Assembly (NCBI RefSeq): GCF_900230285.1
Contig: NZ_OCNK01000002.1
Coordinates: 372,001-436,000, forward strand
Length of the DNA: 64,000 bases
From: Blastococcus haudaquaticus
GTDB lineage: Bacteria > Actinomycetota > Actinomycetes > Mycobacteriales > Geodermatophilaceae
Direction: 5' to 3'
Shown here: positions 28,598 through 37,994 of the stretch, piece after piece
Layout: every line of letters starts with the position of its first letter
Numbering within the stretch: the first letter of the stretch is position 1
The notes under the pieces: model-generated
What the model saw: only the letters and a program-made list of their open reading frames with translations
What the model was told of the DNA's origin: nothing
Databases searched by the model: none
Made by a program: the position numbers and the translations under genes

Positions 28598-30633
28598 CGG
28601 ATTCCTCCAGCGGTCGCGGCGGGCTCGGTAGCGATCGGCTCGGCGGTCAGACCGGCACCGGGCGCCACCTCGGCCCCGATGTCGTCGGCCTCCCACGTGG
28701 CGCCGGCCCGGGCGATCTCGTCGACGCGGACGCACAGCACCGATCCGGCTCCGTGCGCCGGCAGCGCCGGGAACGGCACGGTGCACTTCTCCTGGACGAA
28801 CTGGCAGCGGCCGGCGAACCGGCAGCCGGTCGGCCACGAGCCGGGCGGCGGCACTGTCCCGGGGATGGAGGCGAGTCGCTCCGGCACCGGCTCGCCGTCG
28901 GGCACGTGCGGGTTCGCACCGAGGAGGGCCATCGTGTACGGGTGTGCCGGCTCGTCCAGCACGGCGACGGCGGAACCGTCCTCCACGACCGCGCCGGCGT
29001 ACATGACGGCCACGTCGTCGCAGATGTCGGCGACGACGCCGAGGTCGTGGCTGACGATGACCACCGAGAGGCCGGTGTCCCGGACCAGGGCGCGCAGGAG
29101 ACTGAGGATCTCCGCCTGCACCGTGACGTCGAGGGCGGTGGTCGGCTCGTCGGCGATCAGCAGCTTCGGCTCGCCGGTCAGCGCGAGGGCGATGGCCACG
29201 CGCTGTGCCATGCCGCCCGAGAGCTCGTGCGGGTAGGACTTCAGGACCCGCTCGGCGTCGACGATGCCCACCTGTCGGAGCAGCTCGGCGGCGATCGTCC
29301 GGGCCTCGGCCTTGCCGGCCCCTCGGATGCGGCGCAGCGGCTGGACGAGCTGGTAGGCGATGGAGAACATCGGGTCCAGCGCCACCATGGGCTCCTGGGA
29401 GATCATCGCGATCTCCCGGCCACGGATCGCCGTGAGTTCCTTGTCCGGGAGGGCGACCAGCTCGCGCCCCTGCCACAGGATCGACCCGCCGGACACCGAC
29501 ACCCCGTCGGGAAGCAGCCCCATCAGCGAGCGCGCGGTCATCGTCTTGCCGCAGCCGGACTCCCCCACGAGGCCGAGGACGCGCCCGGGCCGCAGCGTGA
29601 AGGAGACGCCGGTGACCAACGCCGGGCCGTCGTCCACCGAGACGTCGAGATCGCGGACCTCGAGGATGGCGGCCGGATCAGCCGGCGCGGCGTCCCCCCT
29701 CGCGGCGGCGATCGCCCTGGCCAGGGGCCGCTTCCGGCGGGTCGGCGTGCGCGCGATCGAGGCCTTGCCGGCGATGGCGTCGGCGAGCTCGTTGGCGGCG
29801 ACCACGGTGAGCGCCAGGACCAGTCCGGTGGGCACCAGCAGCCACGGCGCGTTGAACACGTAGGAGGACGCGTCCTGGATCATGAAGCCCCAACTGGGGG
29901 CGGGCTCGGCCGGCCCGAAGCCGAGGAAGGCCAGGCCCGCGACGATCAGCAGGCCGATGCCGTAGAGCTGCGCGGCTTGGACGGCCACGACGGTCGCCAT
30001 CGACGGCAGCACGTGGACGAGGTTGACCCGCAGCGACCCGAGTCCGTTGACGCGTGCGGCGTCGACGTAGAGGCGCTGCCGCACCGACTGCGCGACGCCC
30101 AGCATCACGCGGTACACCGCGGCGGAGATCAGCACGCCGAGGATCGCCATGATGATGAAGGTGCGGACGCCGATCACGCCGATGACCGCGAGCAGCAGGA
30201 TGGTGGCCGGCAGCGCGAGGAAGACCTCGGTCACCCTGCTGATCACCCGTTCCACGCGACGGCCGCGCTCGGCGGCGATCAGGGCGAGCGGCAGGCCGAT
30301 GCCGAAGGCGACGAGCACGGTGACCGCAGCGGCCAGCAGCGGCTCGGCGCCGGCGCTGAAGATCCGGCTGAGGAGGTCGCGGCCCAGTGGGTCGGTGCCC
30401 AGCAGGTGCGCGCCCGACGGGAGGGCCAGCCGGTTCGCGAGATCCTGCTCGGCGACCTCGTAGGGCCGCCACAGCGAGGCGGTGAGCGAGGCGGCCAGCA
30501 TGAAGACCAGCCAGACCGCGCCGAACAGGCCACCGGGGCGACGCAGGAAGTACGGCAGGCCGCGGCGACGCTGCGCCGGCGGGACGGGCTCGGTCGCCAC
30601 GTCGTCCGCAGCGTCCAACGGCAGAACGCTCAT
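28594..30633 (-). CDS. Fused ABC permease and ATP-binding protein (DppC-DppD fusion)
   Basis: 679 residues in one frame. Residues ~1-300 are a DppC-type permease with an N-terminal helix ([20 protein letters not shown]), the [15 protein letters not shown] motif and five further helices. Residues ~325-679 are a DppD-type ATPase: Walker A GESGCGKT, signature ELSGGMAQR, Walker [13 protein letters not shown], and the cysteine-containing C-terminal extension. The linker ([20 protein letters not shown]) is basic and cytoplasmic. This fusion is known in some actinobacterial peptide transporters. ATGA overlap on both sides. Confidence 0.92.
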   Translation of the reverse strand: MSVLPLDAADDVATEPVPPAQRRRGLPYFLRRPGGLFGAVWLVFMLAASLTASLWRPYEVAEQDLANRLALPSGAHLLGTDPLGRDLLSRIFSAGAEPLLAAAVTVLVAFGIGLPLALIAAERGRRVERVISRVTEVFLALPATILLLAVIGVIGVRTFIIMAILGVLISAAVYRVMLGVAQSVRQRLYVDAARVNGLGSLRVNLVHVLPSMATVVAVQAAQLYGIGLLIVAGLAFLGFGPAEPAPSWGFMIQDASSYVFNAPWLLVPTGLVLALTVVAANELADAIAGKASIARTPTRRKRPLARAIAAARGDAAPADPAAILEVRDLDVSVDDGPALVTGVSFTLRPGRVLGLVGESGCGKTMTARSLMGLLPDGVSVSGGSILWQGRELVALPDKELTAIRGREIAMISQEPMVALDPMFSIAYQLVQPLRRIRGAGKAEARTIAAELLRQVGIVDAERVLKSYPHELSGGMAQRVAIALALTGEPKLLIADEPTTALDVTVQAEILSLLRALVRDTGLSVVIVSHDLGVVADICDDVAVMYAGAVVEDGSAVAVLDEPAHPYTMALLGANPHVPDGEPVPERLASIPGTVPPPGSWPTGCRFAGRCQFVQEKCTVPFPALPAHGAGSVLCVRVDEIARAGATWEADDIGAEVAPGAGLTAEPIATEPAATAGGIR

Positions 30634-31571
30634 GCTGTCCGCACCTTCGGGTCGAGCGCCGCGACCAGGAGGTCCAGCAGCAGGTTCGTGATGACGACGA
30701 CGACGGTGGCGACCACGACCACGCCGATCAGGGCCGGGATGTCGCTCGAGGCAGCGGCGAACTGACCGGCCTGCCCGAGGCCGGGAAGGGCGAAGAGGTT
30801 CTCGATGATCACCGAGCCGCCGAACAGCGCGATGAACTGGATGCCGAGCACCGACACGACGGGCAGGCTGGCGAAGCGCAGAGCGTGCACGTAGCGGATC
30901 CGCCACTCCGGCGTGCCCATGGCCCGCAGGGTCCGGATGTGCTCCTGGGCCAGGGCCTCGCGCATGCCGGCGTTCGCCGTCCGCGCGATGATCGCGGCCC
31001 CGCCCACGGTGAGGGTCAGGACGGGGATCGCCAGGCTGGTGGCCCAGCCGGCCGGGTCGGTGGCGAACTCGACGTAGCCGGTCGCCGGGAACAGCCCGGT
31101 CTGGATCGCCAGGACGTAGACGAGCAGCACGCCGACCCAGAACGCCGGCAGCGACAGCGCCACCCCGCTGCCGGTCATGAGGAAGCGGCTCACCCGGCCA
31201 CCGCGGACGGCTGCGGTGACGCCGATGCATACGCCCACGACCCCCGAGAGGAGGGTCGCGAAGAGGGCGATGGAGGCGGTGACCGGCACCCGGTCGGCCA
31301 GGTCGGCGCCGATCGAGCGGCCGTCGATGAGCGACGTCCCCAGGTCCCCCCGGACCAGGTCCCCGAGGTAGTCGAAGAACTGGACGACCAGCGGGCGGTT
31401 CCAGCCCAGCACCTCGTTCTCCGCGGCGATCTGCGCCTCGGTGGCACCGGGGCCGAGACGCACGGCCCCGGGCGTGGAGTCACTGATGTGCACCAGCAGG
31501 AAGCTGATCACCACCGCGGCCAGAACTGTGCCGACCGCCATGGCCAGCCGCCGTGCGACGTAGCCGAGCAT
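30630..31571 (-). CDS. ABC transporter permease (DppB type)
   Basis: 313-residue membrane protein with about six helices. It has the N-terminal LGYVARRLAMAVGTVLAAVVISFLL anchor, the GDLGTSLIDGRS motif, and the EAA loop MREALAQEHIRTLRAMG that contacts the ATPase. Forms the channel with the permease half of the fusion protein. Its stop overlaps the fusion gene's ATG. It lies 96 bp after the binding-protein gene; the gap holds a run of CGT triplets and no clear terminator. Confidence 0.92.
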   Translation of the reverse strand: MLGYVARRLAMAVGTVLAAVVISFLLVHISDSTPGAVRLGPGATEAQIAAENEVLGWNRPLVVQFFDYLGDLVRGDLGTSLIDGRSIGADLADRVPVTASIALFATLLSGVVGVCIGVTAAVRGGRVSRFLMTGSGVALSLPAFWVGVLLVYVLAIQTGLFPATGYVEFATDPAGWATSLAIPVLTLTVGGAAIIARTANAGMREALAQEHIRTLRAMGTPEWRIRYVHALRFASLPVVSVLGIQFIALFGGSVIIENLFALPGLGQAGQFAAASSDIPALIGVVVVATVVVVITNLLLDLLVAALDPKVRTA

Positions 31572-31667
31572 CTCGTTGTCCTTCGTCGTCGTCGTCGTCG
31601 TGCGGGGGCCGGGCGGGAGTGCTGGGAGCCGGTGACCGCGGACTGCGCCGCGGCCACCGGCCGTCGA

Positions 31668-33224
31668 TCAGCTGGCGGGCTGGATCTCGGAGAGGACGAG
31701 GTAGTTGTTCGTCCCGGCGTAGGCCGGCTCGGCCACCTTCTCGGCGTTGTAGCCGGTGTAGGTGAAGTCCTCGTAGACCGGGATGTACCAGCCGTTGCTG
31801 GTGATCGCGGCGTTGAGGTCGGTCAGGGCCTGCCCCTGCGCGTCACCGGTCGCACCGAGCGCGGCACCGAGGGAGGCGTCGATCTCGGGCTCCTTGGCGC
31901 CCTGCATGTTCATGAAGCCGCCGTAGACCACACCGGCGATGAAACCGGCCGGGTTCGCGCCGACCGCGAAGGGACCGAAGATCACCGGGTCGGTGCGCAC
32001 CGCTGCGAAGACCTGGTCCGTGGACGTCGCCGTCACGAAGTTCATGGTGATGCCCACCTCGGCCAGCTGGCTCTGGATGGCGACCGCGTCCTCGTCCGGC
32101 TGGCCGAGCACGGTGTAGTTGAACTCGAAGCCGTCGGCGAGTCCCGCCTCCGCGAGCAGCTGCTTGGCCTTCTCGGGGTCGTAGCCGAACTCCTCGTCGA
32201 GCGCCTCGTCGAATCCCGCGGCGGACTCGGGGAACAGCTGCGTGGTCGCGCGGGCACCCGGGTGCAGGTCCTCGACGATGGCTTCGCGGTCGATGGCGTA
32301 GCTGATGGCCAGCCGTGCCTGCTCGCTGGCGAACGCGGGGTTGTTGGCGCCCGTCTTGTCGATCACCGGGAAGCCGACGATGGTCCCGCCCGCGCTCACG
32401 ATGTTCTGGCGCGACTCGACCAGCTCGATCGTGGACGGGTCGAGGATCGTGGCGACGTCCGCCTGGCCGGACACGACCGCGTTGGCCAGGGCCTGCGGGT
32501 CGGTGATGACGTTGAAGACGATGGTGTCGAAGGCCCACTCGTCGGCGTTCCACGCCTCGTCGTTCTTGTCCAACGTGTACGTGCTGGCGCGGGTGGTCTC
32601 ACCCTCGTTGAGCGTGTAGGCGCCCGAGCCGTCCGGGGTCGTCTCGAGGGAGTCGGGGTCGGCGATCGCGTCGGGACCGACGATGATCCCGGCGGTGTCG
32701 ACCAGGTTCTTGTCCGGCGAGGCCTGCGGCGTCGCCCAGGTGATCACGACCGTCTTCGGGTCGGGCGCCTGGACGTCGGTGATCTCGCTGGCCCCGCCGG
32801 GCGCGAGCGCGCCGTAGGCCTCCAGCATCTCGTCGGTACGGCGGTCGAGGTTCGCCTTGACCAGCTCGGCGGTCAGCTCGGAGCCGTCGGCGAAGCTCAC
32901 GCCGTCGCGCAGGGTCAGCGTGGTCTGCGTGTTCTCCGCGTTGTTCTCGAAGCTCTCGGCCAGGCTCGGCTCGATTGAGCCGTCCGCGGCCGTGACGAAC
33001 AGGGCGTCGTAGAGCGCCGCGAAGAAGGTGAACTGACCGGACGAGTACAGCAGCGGGTCGTAGCCGGTGGGCGCGGCGTCGGCGTCGTAGGCGAACGTCA
33101 GGGTGTCGCTGGCGCCCTGGCTGCCACCGCCGCCACCGCTGTCGCCGCCACCGCACGCCGCCAGGGCCGCCATGGACGCAGCAGCGACCAGCGCGGGCCC
33201 GGTCCGGGACGTGAATCGATTCAT
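31668..33224 (-). CDS. Extracellular solute-binding lipoprotein, family 5 (DppA/OppA type)
   Basis: 518 residues. Lipoprotein signal peptide with lipobox LAAC (Cys24), then a glycine/serine linker and the family-5 binding fold (TLTFAYDADAAPTGYDPLL, TLRDGVSFADGSELTAELV). Captures the transported compound outside the membrane. ATG at 33224 follows GAAGGAG. First gene of the nine-gene uptake operon. The IclR motif lies 126 bp upstream at 33350. Family 5 includes sugar-oligomer and peptide binders; coupling to rhamnosidases suggests a rhamnosylated glycoside. Confidence 0.92.
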   Translation of the reverse strand: MNRFTSRTGPALVAAASMAALAACGGGDSGGGGGSQGASDTLTFAYDADAAPTGYDPLLYSSGQFTFFAALYDALFVTAADGSIEPSLAESFENNAENTQTTLTLRDGVSFADGSELTAELVKANLDRRTDEMLEAYGALAPGGASEITDVQAPDPKTVVITWATPQASPDKNLVDTAGIIVGPDAIADPDSLETTPDGSGAYTLNEGETTRASTYTLDKNDEAWNADEWAFDTIVFNVITDPQALANAVVSGQADVATILDPSTIELVESRQNIVSAGGTIVGFPVIDKTGANNPAFASEQARLAISYAIDREAIVEDLHPGARATTQLFPESAAGFDEALDEEFGYDPEKAKQLLAEAGLADGFEFNYTVLGQPDEDAVAIQSQLAEVGITMNFVTATSTDQVFAAVRTDPVIFGPFAVGANPAGFIAGVVYGGFMNMQGAKEPEIDASLGAALGATGDAQGQALTDLNAAITSNGWYIPVYEDFTYTGYNAEKVAEPAYAGTNNYLVLSEIQPAS

Positions 33225-33349
33225 GGTGCTGGGCTCCTTCGCCTCGAAACAACGGAGGGTCGTGTTCGGCCGATCCGTCGGCCCGGCCGTAGCGTCCGCT
33301 CGGCTTGGCGGCAACGATGGGCGCGGGCCGGATGAGACGTCAGGCACAA

Positions 33350-33364
33350 TGCCGCTCAATGGAA
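33350..33364. promoter_or_regulatory. Probable IclR operator, transport operon / iclR promoter
   Basis: TGCCGCTCAATGGAA in the 186-bp divergent region between the binding-protein gene and the IclR gene, 46 bp before the IclR start. Matches the TGCCGCTCAATGGCA motif at 14 of 15 positions. Fits autoregulation plus control of the transporter operon. Confidence 0.68.
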
Positions 33365-33410
33365 AACAACTGTGGCGCGCGCCTCACCGTGAACGGCAGG
33401 TGATCAGAAC

Positions 33411-34223
33411 GTGACCGACATGTCTGCCGAGCCCACCCGGGTACGCGGCCGCCGCCCGCCGCAGGGCGATCCGGTGGTCGATCGGGCGTTCGCGCTGCTG
33501 GCCGCCTTCGACGCAGGCCACCGGTCGCTGACCCTCGGCGAACTGAGCCGGCGGAGCGGCATCCCCACCAGCTCGACCCTGCGGTTGGCGGGGCGGCTCA
33601 TGGCGTGGGGAGCACTCGAGCGGGGGGCCGACGGCCGCTTCACGATCGGGCTCCGGCTCTGGGAGGTCGCCTCGCTCGCTCCCCGCGGCCAGGGGCTCAA
33701 GCAGGTGGCGCTCCCGTTCATGGGTGACCTCGAGGAGGTGACCCGGCAGCACGTGCTGCTGGCGGTGCGCGAAGGCACCGAGGCGCTGCTGGTCGAGCGA
33801 CTGTCCGCCCACCAGGCCATGGACGTGCTCTATCGCGTGGGAGGTCGCCTCCCGCTGCACTCGACCGGTGTCGGGCTCGTCCTGCTCGCCTTCGCGGAGT
33901 CCTCGTTCCAGGAGTCCGTCCTGGTCCAGCCCCTGACGCACATGCCGGAGAACACACCCGTCTCCCCAGCAGCCCTGCGCCGCACCCTCGCCGAGATCCG
34001 CCGCGACGGACTGGCGACCTTCCGGCGTCGGGCGCCGCAGCCACTCGTCAGCGTCGCCGCCCCCATCTTCGCCGCCGACGAACGGGTCGTCGCGGCCCTG
34101 TCCGTCGTCGTGCCCCAGGAGCACGCCGAGCCGCGGTTGCTCGGCCCGGCCGTCCGCACCGCCGCCCGCGCCATCTCCCGTGGCCTCGGTGCCCGACGGG
34201 CCATCGGGGCGCCGCCCGCCTGA
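33411..34223 (+). CDS. IclR-family regulator, proposed master regulator of the glycoside locus
   Basis: 270 residues from a GTG start. N-terminal winged helix (VVDRAFALLAAFDAGHRSLT, LSRRSGIPTSSTLRLAGRL) and C-terminal effector domain (LPLHSTGVGLVLLAF, VSVAAPIFAADERVVAALSV). No strong ribosome site, and the GTG lies close to the operator. It sits between the uptake operon and the aglycone genes, and copies of one palindrome flank it and recur at 18151, 34230, 37909 and 43219. IclR proteins commonly sense aromatic or small acid intermediates. Regulator-site pairing is inferred from position. Confidence 0.9.
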   Translation: MTDMSAEPTRVRGRRPPQGDPVVDRAFALLAAFDAGHRSLTLGELSRRSGIPTSSTLRLAGRLMAWGALERGADGRFTIGLRLWEVASLAPRGQGLKQVALPFMGDLEEVTRQHVLLAVREGTEALLVERLSAHQAMDVLYRVGGRLPLHSTGVGLVLLAFAESSFQESVLVQPLTHMPENTPVSPAALRRTLAEIRRDGLATFRRRAPQPLVSVAAPIFAADERVVAALSVVVPQEHAEPRLLGPAVRTAARAISRGLGARRAIGAPPA

Positions 34224-34229
34224 CCTGCG

Positions 34230-34244
34230 TGCCGCTCATTGGCA
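34230..34244. promoter_or_regulatory. Probable IclR operator ahead of the esterase gene
   Basis: TGCCGCTCATTGGCA, one mismatch from the palindromic motif, directly after the IclR stop and 42 bp before the esterase start. With TGCC/GGCA arms it is a good imperfect palindrome. Confidence 0.68.
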
Positions 34245-34285
34245 GGGGCCTGTGACCTGCGGCACCGGGCACCCAGTCTTCCCCC

Positions 34286-35236
34286 GTGCCGATCCATCCC
34301 GCCGTCGCGTCGAAGTTCCACCTGCTGGAGGGCATCGAGTCCTTCGAGGCCGGTCTGTCGGATCCCGTCACCCGCGCCCGGATGGAGGAGTTCATGTCCA
34401 TGACCGACGCGCCCGCACCGCCCGCCGTGGACATCCGCGCGGACACCGCACCGGGACCGCGCGGCCCCGTCCCCGTCCGCACCTACGGCGGCGCCGACGG
34501 ACATCGGCCCTGCCTGGTGTGGCTGCACGGCGGTGCGTTCCGCATGGGCGACCTGGACATGCCCGAGGCCGACCGGACCGCCCGCGAGGTGGCCACGCGC
34601 GCCGACGCCGTCGTCGTCAGCGTCGACTACCGGCTGTGCGTCGGTGGGGTGACCTACCCCGTGCCGCACGACGACGCGGTGGCCGCCGTCCGCTGGGTAC
34701 GCGACAACGCGGCCGCCCTCGGCGTCGATCCGCAGCGCATCTCGCTCGGCGGCGCGAGCGCCGGAGGCAACCTCGCCGCCGGAGCCGCGCTCAAGCTGCG
34801 ACTGGGCGCCAGCCGCCCTGCTGCTCGCCTACACGACGCTGCACGCCGTGGTGCCGCCACCGTCGCCCTCCCTGGCGCCGCTACTCGACGACGTCCCGCT
34901 GCTGCTCCGCTTCCTGCCCGAGAACCGACGGTCCATCACGGAGAACTACCTCGGCGGGCCGGCCAGCCGGGCCGACGGCTACGCCATGCCGGGCGGGGCG
35001 GTCCTCGAAAGCCTGTGCCCGGTACTGCTGCTCAACTCCGAGTACGACGACCTTCGCGCCTCGGCCGAGGTGTTCGCGGGCCAGCTCGCCGTCGCGGGCG
35101 TCGACGTCCGGCAGGTGCTCGTGCCGGGCATGCTGCACGCTTCCTGAACCTGCACGCGGGCATCGAGCCGGTCGACCGCGCGCTGGCCCTGATGGCACAG
35201 GCGGTGACCGGCGACCGGGTCGCGGTTCCGGCGTGA
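34286..35236 (+). pseudogene. HSL-type alpha/beta-hydrolase with two compensating frameshifts
   Basis: Begins VPIHPAVASKFHLLEGIESF and shows the oxyanion motif CLVWLHGGAFRMGD and nucleophile GGASAGGN. At about 34811 the reading moves to another frame: one extra base (the A of GCCAGCC) or two missing. That frame carries the remaining conserved part (LLLNSEYDDLRASAEVFAGQL with the catalytic Asp, VLVPGMLHA). Near 35140 a missing G in CACGCTTC shifts back to the first frame (FLNLHAGIEPVDRALALM). Corrected length is about 316 residues. Either paired assembly errors or a decaying gene; the intact middle domain favours errors or recent change. Possible depside or acyl esterase. Confidence 0.78.
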
Positions 35237-35387
35237 ACCCGAACCCGCTGCGCCTGTCAGCCGGCCTGCCCCGCCGGCAGCACCGCGACTGAGCCTCCGA
35301 ACACGTCACCCCAGGCGCGGATCGACGTGGATCTTCGGCCCGCGCCGCGCGCATCTTCTGGACAGGGAGCGGGGACACAGCGCAAAG

Positions 35388-37106
35388 ATGGCGCGCGTGA
35401 CCCTGCGCAGTGCGGAGTGGTACTCCGGCGACGTCAAGAACGGCTACCTCCACCGGGCGTGGATGCGCCGCGGCGTCCCCGACGACGCGTTCGGCCGACC
35501 GCAGATCGCCATCGCGAACACCGCGTCGGACCTGGTGCCGTGCAACCGCCACCTCACCGAGGTCGCGGCGGCGGTGCGGGACGGCGTCCACGCTGCGGGC
35601 GGAACCCCGCTGGAGATGCCGGTGCTCGGTCTGGGCGAGACGCAGGTGCGGCCGACGGCGATGCTCTGGCGCAACTTGGCCGCGATGGAGATGGAGGAGA
35701 TGTTCCGCGCCAACCCGGTCGACGGGCTGGTGCTCCTCGGCGGGTGCGACAAGACGATCCCGGCGCTGCTCATGGCCGCCGCCTCCGTCGACCTGCCGGC
35801 CGTCGTCGTCCCTGGCGGACCGATGCTCACCGGCGCGTTCCGCGGCGTGCCGTTGGGATGCGGCACCGACGTCTTCCGGCTGTCGGAGGAGGTCCGCGCC
35901 GGCACGCTGTCGGCTGAGGAGTTCGCGCGCTCGGAGTCGGCGATGATCCGCAGCCGCGGCCACTGCAACACGATGGGCACCGCCTCGACCATGGGCTTGG
36001 TCGCCGAGGCGCTGGGCACTGTCGTCCCCGGGGTCGCGGGCACCCCGGCCGCGGACAGCCGGCTGCTGGAGGCGGCCCACGGCACCGGGCGGCTGGCCGT
36101 GGAGATGGTCGCCGCCGACCGGCGGCCCTCGACCTTCCTCACCGCGGGGTCCTTCGCCAACGCGATCGTCGCGCTGGCCGCGATCGGCGGCTCGACGAAC
36201 GCCGTCGTACACCTCCTGGCCATCGCCGGCCGCCTGGGGATCGACCTGAGCCTGGACGACTTCGACCGCATCGGCTCGCGGGTGCCGGTGCTGGTCGACC
36301 TGCTGCCGGCCGGCCGGTTCCTCATGGAGGACTTCCACCGCGCCGGCGGGCTCCAGGCCGTGCTGGGGCAGGTCCGGGATCTCCTCGACCCGACCGCCCT
36401 GACCGTGACCGGGAAGCCCTTGGTGGACTTCCTCGACGAGGCGTCGATCTGGGACCCGCAGGTCATCAGGCTGCGACGGGAGCCCCTGGTGGAGCACGGC
36501 GGCATCGCCGTCCTGCGCGGCAACCTCGCTCCCGACGGTGCGGTGATCAAGCCGGCCGCGGCCTCACCGCACCTGATGCGGCACCGTGGCCGGGCGGTGG
36601 TCTTCGACTCCATCGAGGACTTCCACGCCCGCGTCGACGACCCCGCCCTCGACGTCGACGCCGACTCGGTGCTCGTTCTGCGCGGGTGCGGGCCGAAGGG
36701 CTATCCCGGCATGCCGGAGGTCTCCAACATGCCGCTGCCCAGGAAGCTGCTGGAGGCAGGCGTACGGGACATGGTGCGCGTCTGCGACGGCCGGATGAGC
36801 GGGACCGCGTACGGCACGGTCGTCCTGCACGTCGCCCCCGAGGCCGCCGCCGGCGGACCGCTGGGGCTGGTGCAGACCGGCGACATCGTCACCCTCGACG
36901 TCGCCGCGCGACGGATCGACGTCGAGGTCCCGGACGACGAGATGGCCGCACGCACGCCCAGCACGGCGATGCGCGCCGGGTTCGCCGACCCGCGGCGCGG
37001 CTGGGAACGCCTCTACGTCGACTCCGTGCAGCAGGCCGACACCGGCACCGACCTGGACTTCCTCGTCGGCTCGAGCGGCTCCGCAGTCAGCCGCGAGTCG
37101 CACTGA
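35388..37106 (+). CDS. IlvD/Edd-family sugar-acid dehydratase (pentonate/hexonate type)
   Basis: 572 residues. Closer to arabonate/xylonate-type dehydratases than to IlvD itself. Three cysteines expected to hold the [2Fe-2S] cluster are present in SDLVPCNRHL, LLGGCDKTIPA and RSRGHCNTMGTAST; the last is the sub-family hallmark. Dehydrates an aldonic acid to a 2-keto-3-deoxy acid. ATG at 35388; an in-frame GTG at 35397 is an alternative. Its stop is one base from that of the convergent DapA-like gene, whose product could act on the keto-deoxy acid formed. Confidence 0.9.
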   Translation: MARVTLRSAEWYSGDVKNGYLHRAWMRRGVPDDAFGRPQIAIANTASDLVPCNRHLTEVAAAVRDGVHAAGGTPLEMPVLGLGETQVRPTAMLWRNLAAMEMEEMFRANPVDGLVLLGGCDKTIPALLMAAASVDLPAVVVPGGPMLTGAFRGVPLGCGTDVFRLSEEVRAGTLSAEEFARSESAMIRSRGHCNTMGTASTMGLVAEALGTVVPGVAGTPAADSRLLEAAHGTGRLAVEMVAADRRPSTFLTAGSFANAIVALAAIGGSTNAVVHLLAIAGRLGIDLSLDDFDRIGSRVPVLVDLLPAGRFLMEDFHRAGGLQAVLGQVRDLLDPTALTVTGKPLVDFLDEASIWDPQVIRLRREPLVEHGGIAVLRGNLAPDGAVIKPAAASPHLMRHRGRAVVFDSIEDFHARVDDPALDVDADSVLVLRGCGPKGYPGMPEVSNMPLPRKLLEAGVRDMVRVCDGRMSGTAYGTVVLHVAPEAAAGGPLGLVQTGDIVTLDVAARRIDVEVPDDEMAARTPSTAMRAGFADPRRGWERLYVDSVQQADTGTDLDFLVGSSGSAVSRESH

Positions 37107-37107
37107 G

Positions 37108-37869
37108 TCACCGGCCGACGCGGGTGACCGCCGACGTGCCGAAGCGCTGCGCAGCCGCGCGCTTGTAGCCGGCCGGGAAGTCGGCGAACGCCGTGCGGTC
37201 GGCGGCGGCCGACCGCAACTGGGCCTCGGCATCGCCGGCGAACGTGGCGACGGCGTCCTCCGGCGCGAAGTTGGCGACCGCCACCAGCGCGCCCGCGCCG
37301 CCCACCGCGCCGCACAGGCCGACCAGACTGACCGCGCCGGTGTAGAGGTCACCGCCGAAGACGTCGCACTCGTGCAGCAGCCGGTCGGCGTCGCCGGAGG
37401 AGTCCTTGAGTCCCGCGACGGGCAGGTCGGCGAGCAGATCGACGGGAATGCCCGGCGCCGCGGCAGCCGGGAGGTGGTAGGCCAGCAACGGCCCGGTGGC
37501 CACCTCGGCGACCGTGTCGTAGTACGGCCGGGGATCGGGGACCCCCGGCGGCGAGAGCGCCAGGACGGCATCGGCGCCGGCCCCGAAAGCGCGCTCGGCC
37601 AGTTCCGCCGCCTGCCGGCCGGTGGGCGCGCCGGTGCCGGCCAGAACAGGCACGTCCGCCGGAAGCGCAGCCCGCACCGCGCCGACCACGGTGTCGCGCT
37701 CCTCCCTCGTGAGGGCGGCCGCCTCCCCCGTCGTCCCGGCGACCAGCACGCACCGCACGCCCAGGCCGACGAGCTGCCCCGCCAGGTCCGCGGTGGCCGG
37801 CGCATCCAGCGCGCCGTCCGGACGGAAGAGCGTGACCAGAGCGACCCCAACACCGGTGAAGAGAGGCAT
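37108..37869 (-). CDS. DapA-family aldolase/dehydratase (2-keto-3-deoxy acid type)
   Basis: 253 residues from ATG 37869 (MPLFTGVGVALVTLF); an in-frame GTG at 37884 is possible. DHDPS/N-acetylneuraminate-lyase barrel with GTTGEAAALT, a Tyr in LLAYHLP and the Schiff-base Lys in VAGLKDSSGD. Shorter than usual DapA (about 290). No lysine genes are nearby, so a catabolic keto-acid lyase or dehydratase is likely, for example for the product of the sugar-acid dehydratase. Divergent from the quercetinase gene; the IclR motif lies between them, 40 bp upstream of the chosen start. Confidence 0.85.
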   Translation of the reverse strand: MPLFTGVGVALVTLFRPDGALDAPATADLAGQLVGLGVRCVLVAGTTGEAAALTREERDTVVGAVRAALPADVPVLAGTGAPTGRQAAELAERAFGAGADAVLALSPPGVPDPRPYYDTVAEVATGPLLAYHLPAAAAPGIPVDLLADLPVAGLKDSSGDADRLLHECDVFGGDLYTGAVSLVGLCGAVGGAGALVAVANFAPEDAVATFAGDAEAQLRSAAADRTAFADFPAGYKRAAAQRFGTSAVTRVGR

Positions 37870-37908
37870 GTCGGCATCTTTCACCTCGGCTGGGCGGCCG
37901 AGGATGCT

Positions 37909-37923
37909 TCCCGCTCAATGGCA
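37909..37923. promoter_or_regulatory. Probable IclR operator, DapA-like / quercetinase divergent promoter
   Basis: TCCCGCTCAATGGCA, one mismatch from the motif, in the 125-bp region between the DapA-like gene and the cupin dioxygenase gene. Positioned to control both. Confidence 0.68.
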
Positions 37924-37994
37924 CGGCGCTGGGTCCGGGTGACGGCGGTCACCGATGCTCGACCCGTCACCGTCGACCCAGCCGGGAGTAACCC

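Noticed and set aside
31580-31601. CGT triplet run between the binding-protein and permease genes
   Set aside because: A short simple-sequence run in a 96-bp gap; no evidence of function.
33120-33165. Poly-Gly/Ser-coding region after the binding-protein lipobox as a possible repeat element
   Set aside because: It is the normal flexible linker of an actinobacterial lipoprotein.
37108-37869. DapA-like gene as lysine-biosynthesis dapA
   Set aside because: Short, with no lysine genes nearby and placed in a catabolic regulon; a keto-acid lyase or dehydratase is more likely.
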